A stretch of 64,000 bases of DNA from Schistocerca nitens (taxonomy: Eukaryota; Arthropoda; Insecta; Orthoptera; Acrididae), in assembly GCF_023898315.1 (NCBI RefSeq), contig NC_064616.1:545033602-545097601 (forward strand). The letters run 5' to 3'. The position numbers and the translations under genes were made by a program. Below, piece after piece: positions 56,770-64,000 of this stretch (position 1 is its first letter; every line of letters begins with the position of its first letter). The notes beneath the pieces are model-generated. The model ran no database searches and had not been told where the DNA came from. It saw only the letters and a program-made list of their open reading frames with translations.

Positions 56770-57142
56770 GACTATGTTTACCCTACTCTATACGGTGACA
56801 AATTCCCAAGATAATCTTCTGATGAGCTACTCTGATAATCAAGAAACACTCACTGAAATACGAGACGCGAAAACTACGCTAGGTTTTCCCAGAAAAACTA
56901 TTTAAAAGCTAAGCGCAGCAAATAAGTACAAAAACACTGTTATTGAAATAAAAGGTTCTACCTAGTAAGCACTCGAACACGCAAGAAATTACAAAAATAA
57001 ACTAGTAATTACACTGATAACTGAAAATAAGTCGCTGCTGTTTGTAAAATATGTAAGAAGCAAACGGTGTACTCGCCTTAGTAGTAGCAGGAGCTAGCGA
57101 TGCGCTCTCGCTGACGGTCTAACTGACACACGCTTGGGTTTT
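56770..57142 (-). promoter_or_regulatory. LINE 5' UTR, probable internal promoter
   Basis: About 370 bases between the ORF1 start and the junction with Tc1 sequence. LINEs of this group carry their promoter here. It is GC-richer near the 5' end (GCGATGCGCTCTCGCTGACG). No TATA box seen. Confidence 0.5.
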
Positions 57143-57230
57143 TGATAGAGGAGGTTACGCTGAGACTGTATTGGAACGCTTTACTGTGTTATGTGAGTTT
57201 CATTTTGTCTTAATTTGCTATCATATATTC
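57143..57230 (+). pseudogene. Tc1-like relic, right portion after the LINE
   Basis: RGGYAETVLERF corresponds to the C-terminal end of the Tc1 transposase started at 51950. The right terminal repeat is not recognised. Confidence 0.45.
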
Positions 57231-59600
57231 CAACAATGATGAACTACCTGACACTTCACTTGAAAAATAAAGTGACTTAGTCTATATTTTCCTCTAGTGT
57301 ATAACAGCGTTTCAGGGTGAATAAAGAATTTTCTGTTAGGAAGTTCCTTCTACAGCACTGTAGAGTATCTTTACGAATATTCTTTAAATTAATGTGTTAG
57401 GTTAAGAAACAGCCGCAAATTTTCGAAGCCGGTGTTATAGATAATGGTGAAAGAGAAAAAGTTTCCTATTTGTTACCACTTGATCAAACACAGCCTGGGG
57501 GCCGCTATGATTGGCTTCTTGGCTTTGTAGCATTCGACCAGCCTGCTGAAGGAGCTGCCTCTATCACCATAGTAAATGAGTTTTGTTTGATTACCCAAGT
57601 TCCTCAGGCATTGGCGATAAAATGTCTCATTTCTGTTACTCCTATACAAACAATATCTCACTCACCGTATGTGCAAGAGCAGTACGGAACAAACATTAAA
57701 TGATAAGTTAAGCACGAGTTAATTTGGTAAGAAAGACCTTAAGTCACGGATAAAGCTTCATATCTCATACTATGTGCAACTATATTACTCGGTTACTCTC
57801 GCTGTCAGAGACATCTCTTGGGGAATGTAATTTCACACCCATTTAGCACATATGACGATGCTGAGAGGAGTACAGAGCATAGGAAAGGTGAATCAAGGAA
57901 GAACCAATTAATCAATTGAACATTAACAACGTAGGAACAACCTCTATAAATCCGAGATATCCAATACGTCACGAACAACCACGAGTTCAGTAAGTAAGTA
58001 TGTAGTTAATTACATGATCAGCAAGGACTGTGGAATTTGGTGCTTTGAATGTGAATGAAAGAAATCGTGCCGGATATGTTTACCGTGTATATAGGGATTA
58101 GTAGTACTGAATGTAATTATTATCACGTAATTAAAGAGAGATACTACGAAAAGTCAGTGGAAGGACAGTCACTCCGCAAAGAAAAGCACTTTCATTCCAA
58201 TAAAATCGACGTACTGAGAATTATACGCATGCAACAGTGTTTGTTAGACTTAATGAGTTACACGGCCTCTAATAGAAACGACCTTTTTCTGTAAAGCCCA
58301 AGAACGATATCACATGGTGGACAGTGCCTCACACAGGATGGGCTCAAACTACAGGGCATGTCGCATACAAACTGGAAACCAACAGGACTTTCTTGAATAT
58401 GAAGAAGAAAGATTGCCGAAAGCGATCAGATAAAAAGATAGTAAGTGGATTTTGGGACTGAAAAGGGATAGTACAGTAAACCGTTTAGGTTCGGTGCAGA
58501 CAGGTGGAGCGCAATCACAGTGATACAGAAAAGCGAAGAGACTCTATATTTGTAGAACACTGTGAGACGCACCCACATGCCTTGCTCATACTGCGGCATC
58601 AAGCAGTCAGGCCTGCAAGATGAGTGATCTGCCAAGCGAGTGGATTCATTCTTATTTATCTAGTAACATGAGCTCTAGTACTCACAGTTAAGTTACAAAT
58701 TATTCTCCTGTTTGAATATTACGCAACGGAAACGGATAACGCACATCTGACTATTAGTAACTTACACAACTCTGACTGTTCACTACGCACTGGCAATACC
58801 ACATTTTCTTTCTTACCCAACGGCTTTGACCAACACGTGGCCATCGCACTGAATATGAATGGCGCACACATGACAAATTCTGGATATCATGACAACATAC
58901 TATTCGAAGGAAGAGGCAACCAATCTTTTTCTTTTCACTATCTTTTTTATTCCGATAAATTCTATTAACTAAACACACCATTACATTTTCTACAACAATT
59001 ACACATGAGAAACTCCGCCCGGTGGGCATGGCTTTATATTGGGGATTCTCTATCGTATGGTCTTGTAATTATCTAACGCTACAGTGCACTTTCTGGATAG
59101 CATGGTGGATCTTTTGCTATATCTCACACATCGACTCTCACACCCATCATCACGAAAATTTCCTCCAGACCGAGCGGTACAAAAAGGAACATGCGTAACC
59201 CACTGCCTCTGAACCTATCTTGCTACTCTCCCATGCAAACCACACATACTTAAATTTCATGAAATACACCACACTGGCAACATGGAATACAACACGAGGA
59301 ATATTCACAACGTTATAGTCACATCACTTTCAGCTTTCGCACTTCAATTAGTATCCATCCCAGTTTCGCACGACATTGCCCCTCTTCGTAACTTTTCTTT
59401 CCTACTATTAACTCTGGAGGATATATGCACGTCTTCCTGTGCAATGCAAGCTTAGTGGCGTTGCTGGATAGACGGCTGACTCACCTTGCTTCACTCTCAG
59501 AGTGTTATAGTTTGAATCAAGCGCCACACGGAAACATAACACGCAAAGTAATATTAAGAACATTTTCGTCACACACCCGAGTCCTCAACTGATACCATGG
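57231..59600. other. Unassigned 2.4 kb
   Basis: No gene recognised. The frame at 57470-57703 is open on both strands and has no known family. Confidence 0.35.
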
Positions 59601-59612
59601 ACGAGTACTTCT

Positions 59613-59807
59613 GCCGGCCGGTGTGGCCGTGCGGTTCTAGGCACTTCAGTCTGGAACGGCGTGAACGCTACAGTCGCAGGTTCGAATCCTGCCTCGGGTA
59701 TGGATGTGTGTGATGTCCTTAGGTTAGTTAGGTTTAAGTAGTTCTTAGTTCTAGGGGACTGATGACCTCAGATTTTAAGTCCCATAGTGCTCAGAGCCAT
59801 TTGAACC
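59613..59807 (+). repeat. Full-length tRNA-derived SINE
   Basis: Starts GCCGGCCGGTGTGGCCGTGC, with an A-box-like GCGGTTCTAGG and a B box GGTTCGAATCC (59679-59689). It ends CATAGTGCTCAGAGCCATTT plus GAACC. Exact ACGAGTACTTCT duplications flank it (59601-59612 and 59808-59819). Confidence 0.96.
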
Positions 59808-59819
59808 ACGAGTACTTCT

Positions 59820-62639
59820 CTATATCCTTAGTCTCATACACAGATTGAGACTCACACAGTACTCACCACGTGGAAGTATTCGTCTCTAACTTCAAGTCCT
59901 GCACACGCCATTTCTTAAATATTTCCAACTTATAGTACACACGCCAGTAATTCAGCTTAACTTTAGCACTCGGAAGTATTTCAACTTATATCTACACGTG
60001 GTTCCATTGTGACCGTTGGTCACTTCCGAAGGTTACTACGATCCCCTTCATATTACCTGCCTGTCATTTAATTCTCCAACCTAAAGTTCCTGAAACAGAG
60101 AAATAATTATTCTAAACTACTCTTAAGTATTTCACATGCATACCATGTCTCCACTCTTTTGTCTTTACATAGAACACCTAAGACAGGTCTTACCAACACG
60201 AGATCCAGCGGCAGAATGCTGAAACATGGCCGTTCTTCAAGTCATTTCGCACCTCTGTCGAGGTGGGGGAAGACCATGCTACCCATTGGTCAGCCATATT
60301 TCAGGCGCTCAAAGCTGAGGTAAATTTCATTTCTTTGGTTCCACCACAGGTGACCAAAGGACCGTCTCAAAGATGATCATGTATTCATATTCACTATCTG
60401 CAGTTAGCAGACGACCATACATTCATTCATTTCACAGATCTCACCAAACTGGATGTAGTGATTTATTTTGTGGGAGTGCACATGTGATCAATTAAATAAA
60501 TAAATTGTCATTCTTTCATTCACTGGTATCCGGCTTCGGTGTATTAAGTGAAACTGAGTTTTTATTATAAAAAACAAGTTGTTCTGACAAGAATAATGTT
60601 GTACCTATTTTAAATGTCTGTCGGTACTGTACCCTTTCACCACCGGCTACCCATGCAGAAAAAAATGACATGGTACTATCCTTGCAATGCGAGGGTAGTT
60701 CCGAACATTTTTTTTAAGAAAGCTCCATTCAAACAAACGTAGCAAGTCATCATAATAACAAGGAGGAGACCTTAGCCCCTGGTGACCTCAAATAGACGAC
60801 CAAATGCTGTTACTTTACCAAATTATTGACACAGTTGTTGCATTATTGTACTCTCCACAATCTAGAGTAACGTACACATACAAAATTACAACAATCCAAA
60901 TGACAAATAAAACATTACATTATACAAATAAAAAATTATCGTGAGATAAAAATTTGCTTAGTTACAGGGATCTCTGTTATTTTTAGGAGTTATCCAAACT
61001 TTCCTAATTCTATAACAAATAAAATAGTACTGATTGTACTCATAATATTGTAAATAGCTCACCATCCAGACACAGAGCAAGTAATCTGACATTCATAAAT
61101 TGCGTTGTAATAATCTTTACACGGCAATGTCTAAATACAAAAAAAACAAAATCAACAAAAGAAAAAAAATGGCGTACACTAGTTATATGTAGAAAGTCGG
61201 GCTCCATATCATTACTCTAAAATGTACGTCAAACCTACTGAGAAATGAAATTGAGAAAAAAAAACCAATGAAATATACCACAAGTTACATACTGGTTACG
61301 TAATATAGTCTGTCTAAGACATCATTTCATACCTCATTAACCATCATCACTTAAGCAATTACCACCAGTACTCGACTGTGAGTTTAACCTTATCCTTGTC
61401 CACCAGTACAAATACCTGCTACTGAGCTACTCAGTCCATCAACTTTGATCAATACACACAGTAAATAGTTAGCAATAAGTGCTTGAATGCACCAGTAGCT
61501 CTCGTATTTTACTTTACTGCTCATTTCTCTATTGTTACATGTTTAGACGACAAGAACTTGCATTTCGACTAGCCTCCGTTACACTTCAATATGAAATATC
61601 ACTACTGTGATAATGAAAATAAATGGCTTCAGTCACCACACCAACAAGATTATTACTGTCCACAACATCAAAATGCATCAGTTAATTCCGATATTTGTTG
61701 TGCAATGCAAACTCTTGTCCCCTGTGACAACGTTACGGACCAATGCAACAAGAGCCGCTACGTTATTATTGCTCCACTAGCTAATAATTAAAGCATCCTT
61801 GTACCAAATACTCTAATAAACATGGTACGTGAACTTTATAACCCAGGACAAACTAAAAAAAAACACTAACTATTCTAAACACATTCGTTAATCAAATACA
61901 ATTACACTTGGCGTCCCTTCAGGAATGAAACATATAAAAAAATGTACACAGTTACAAATACAAATACATTATTCCCTGTCTTGCGAGTCACACGTAATCA
62001 TTTCATTCTGTGATTTTCTTGGGGTCAAAAAGTTGCTGATAGTTTTCCTACAAACACTGTCTCGGTGTTGAAGCTCTCCCATGGTTACCCGGACGAAAGT
62101 CTTTAAGTCACTCAAAACGGCATTTTGAGCATGCACTGAACTGTAAAGTGTATCTCACATTAAACACAAATGTCATAGTCACTCTCAGAGTACCATCCAC
62201 ACGAAACTGGTCGTCCAGAAATGGCCCTGCAACTACTGTTATCCACGGTCCTGCCCTTTCAGTTCACGGTGTAATTAAGTCTTATGTTCCAACAAACAGC
62301 ACCTATTCTCACACCAATTAAAGACTATGTCTCCTACTACAAATGCAAATGTCAGTGTCCCACTTTAGTTTCTTGCGTTCAAACAATAATTAGTCACCAA
62401 ACGGCAACTGTCCTCATTAAGTATACCAAGCGTCCCACACGCATTTTACAAAGCAAACTTAACAAATCACTGCCAAAATATTATGGATCCCACCGTTCAG
62501 TGGGCAAGACCAAACAAAACAACCGTCCTGTGTGCTAAAGACAAAATCTTTTCCACCACTCACAACGTGGAAACACCAACATACGAGCAGTCATCTTGTT
62601 TCACTGCTCCACAGACCAGTACTAGTTAATAGTTGCTGT
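59820..62639. other. Unassigned 2.8 kb
   Basis: No gene or firmly recognised repeat; A-rich runs near 61135-61175 and 61255-61265. Confidence 0.35.
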
Positions 62640-63100
62640 TAAAAAGTGCCCGCCAGACTCCGCCGCACGTCTATCATTCTGCCGTCGCACCATCGCCACA
62701 CGAGCCGTTGAGCAGAAAAACCATCCGCTGTTGCCTCCACGGGATACTGTCTCCAGTCGTAAGGGTGGCGCAACTTAAGAATGGCCAATGGTAGGTGCGT
62801 GTCGCCCCAGGCCGTTGACCTGCTGTAGTGGGCGCGTGGAGTGTATCTCGACGGGCAGTGGAGTGGGGAGGGCAGCGGCTCTGTCGCCTCTCACATGGCG
62901 ACGTCAGCTAGGCCTACCGCCTTCTTATGCGGTACGGGCGCGTTCTGCGTTGCATCTCAGCGCTACGACACACAGTGAGTCAGATCCATCCGTGCATCTA
63001 GCAACATTACAGACAAAATGATATTCTTACAGTATTCGAATACTCATTGATTACATGTATGATCTATTAGATACGTTGGTAATAAAGGAATCTTTGTTCT
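62640..63100. other. GC/CpG-rich block, promoter- or LTR-like
   Basis: GC content is clearly higher than in the flanks from about 62640 to 63010, with repeated CG dinucleotides. AATAAA lies near 63083. It could be a host promoter island or an old terminal repeat; no coding exon was identified. Confidence 0.25.
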
Positions 63101-63224
63101 AAAAAACATAAAATCATACACCCTAGTTTTCTACACATACAACATCAACATTTATCCCTTTTCTATATAAAGCCCACACTTGTGCTATTGATTGTACCTC
63201 TCGTCCCTCATACAAAACATGAAA

Positions 63225-63590
63225 TTGTTAAAAAAAAAAGGAATACGGAACAGTCCATATAGCTCATAATAACAATATCAAATAGTAGACTACTTTAACA
63301 TCCTATCACAGTGAACATATTAGAAACTGTTGATTCTAAAACTACAATATACAACGCACCTTTGTGCTTTTGACAGACTGAAATTAATATCCCTTAAAAG
63401 TGTTCTAACAAAAAAAGAAACAATCTATACAGCTCACCACTACCTATTACGTAATGTTAAATAGTAAACTATTTTAACATCTTCACACAATTAACATTTT
63501 TTAAACTGATGACTCTAAATCTACAACATACAGTTCACCTTTGTGCTTGTGACAGATAGAAATTAGTATCTCTTTACATATTTTACCTTT
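63225..63590. repeat. Tandem duplication, period about 179 bp
   Basis: Two diverged copies in direct orientation. Marker blocks such as CCTTTGTGCTT(T/G)TGACAGA recur 179 bases apart (63361 and 63540), as do TAGT(A/-)GACTA-TTTTAACATC and GA(T/C)TCTAAA(A/T)CTACAA blocks. Confidence 0.8.
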
Positions 63591-64000
63591 TATTATATAT
63601 AACAACATTTCTAGGACATGTATGTACCATCCACATGACGTCATATCCTGACCTCTCATCGAGGTTCATCCAAATCAAACAATAAAGCGCATTAATGTTT
63701 TAGTTATGGATCAGTAGCATCCCCTTTACAGTAGTGTGCGCATTGATCACACTACTCTACGACTCTCACACAACTGACACCACATTTTCCTTCTCATTCA
63801 ATCCATTAATACACCAGCAAAATAGGTCTAGAAGTCATCTAACCGTAACACCACCACACTCACGTCAACATACCATACCTTTGCTCCCTTATACTCAATC
63901 ACATAACACATGGAGTTGTTTCGGAGATAGAATTCCAGTCTCCGATTTCGTCCTTTTACTCTGGCCCCTCTCTCGACCGGCTTACCTCTGCATTCACATT
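63591..64000. other. Unassigned
   Basis: Nothing recognised up to the end of the window. Confidence 0.35.

Larger units (their letters stand above)
52870..57142 (-). mobile_element. Full-length CR1-type LINE, both ORFs open
   Basis: About 4.3 kb on the minus strand. It has a 5' UTR (about 57142-56770), ORF1 (56769-55777), ORF2 (55807-52943), a short 3' UTR of about 70 bp and a (GATGTA)n tail at about 52870-52892. CR1-clade LINEs end in short tandem repeats rather than poly(A). Tc1 homology on both sides fixes the insertion. A target duplication is not obvious. Both reading frames lack stops, so this copy is young and possibly able to move. Confidence 0.88.

Noticed and set aside
62788-63021. 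77-codon frame in the GC-rich block as a gene
   Set aside because: High GC removes stops by chance. The translation is low in coding character and lacks splice or domain support.
1-64000. CRISPR array, bacterial operon or prophage
   Set aside because: There is no spaced direct-repeat array and no closely packed ORFs. SINEs, LINEs and spliceosomal exons show animal nuclear DNA.

Overview
The window looks like repeat-rich, AT-rich nuclear DNA from a large insect genome, most likely an orthopteran (grasshopper/locust group). The grounds are tRNA-derived SINEs with clear target-site duplications, many Tc1/mariner relics, a CR1-type LINE with a (GATGTA)n tail, and very sparse coding DNA. The orthopteran assignment rests on my recollection of these repeat families, not on a search.

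Host genes. I find one convincing host gene on the + strand. It has three small coding exons at 30675-30717, 44029-44122 and 49976-50204. Both splice junctions match in phase, the donors and acceptors are good, and there is a stop codon and a polyadenylation signal at 50337. It would encode a secreted protein of about 121 residues that I do not recognise. Its two introns (about 13.3 and 5.9 kb) hold transposons. A second, weaker candidate is an isolated internal exon at 772-864.

Layout. 1-7300: mostly unassigned, with two mariner relics and a SINE stub. 7301-8317: a 50-bp tandem repeat and a GC-rich promoter-like block. 8322-10332: a Ginger/KRBA2-like integrase DNA transposon with long inverted repeats. 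10572-11464: an internally deleted piggyBac. 11990-13340: a mariner with unusual catalytic spacing, then a Penelope GIY-YIG fragment. 14533-16710: a mariner-like element interrupted by another repeat. 17050-19125: an LTR retrotransposon fossil with a tRNA-Pro primer-binding site, abutting a Jockey-type LINE scrap and a Tc1 relic (to 20830). 21603-24660: two Tc1 relics, one carrying an LTR-like insert, separated by a SINE. 26077-27582: a DD41D mariner-type element with ~330-bp inverted repeats and a SINE inside. 30675-50342: the host gene, whose introns contain a SINE, three Tc1-like elements (one apparently intact at 35665-37086), a palindromic element carrying tRNA-Thr-like sequences, an inverted-repeat element and a deleted mariner. 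50811-51094: a large hairpin. 51950-57230: a Tc1 relic split by a full-length CR1 LINE with both ORFs open. 57230-64000: mostly unassigned, with one full-length SINE, a GC-rich block and a 179-bp tandem duplication.

The transposons do not work together as a system. The window is a nested record of insertions around one small secreted-protein gene. All spacing counts, terminal repeats and target duplications were read by eye.
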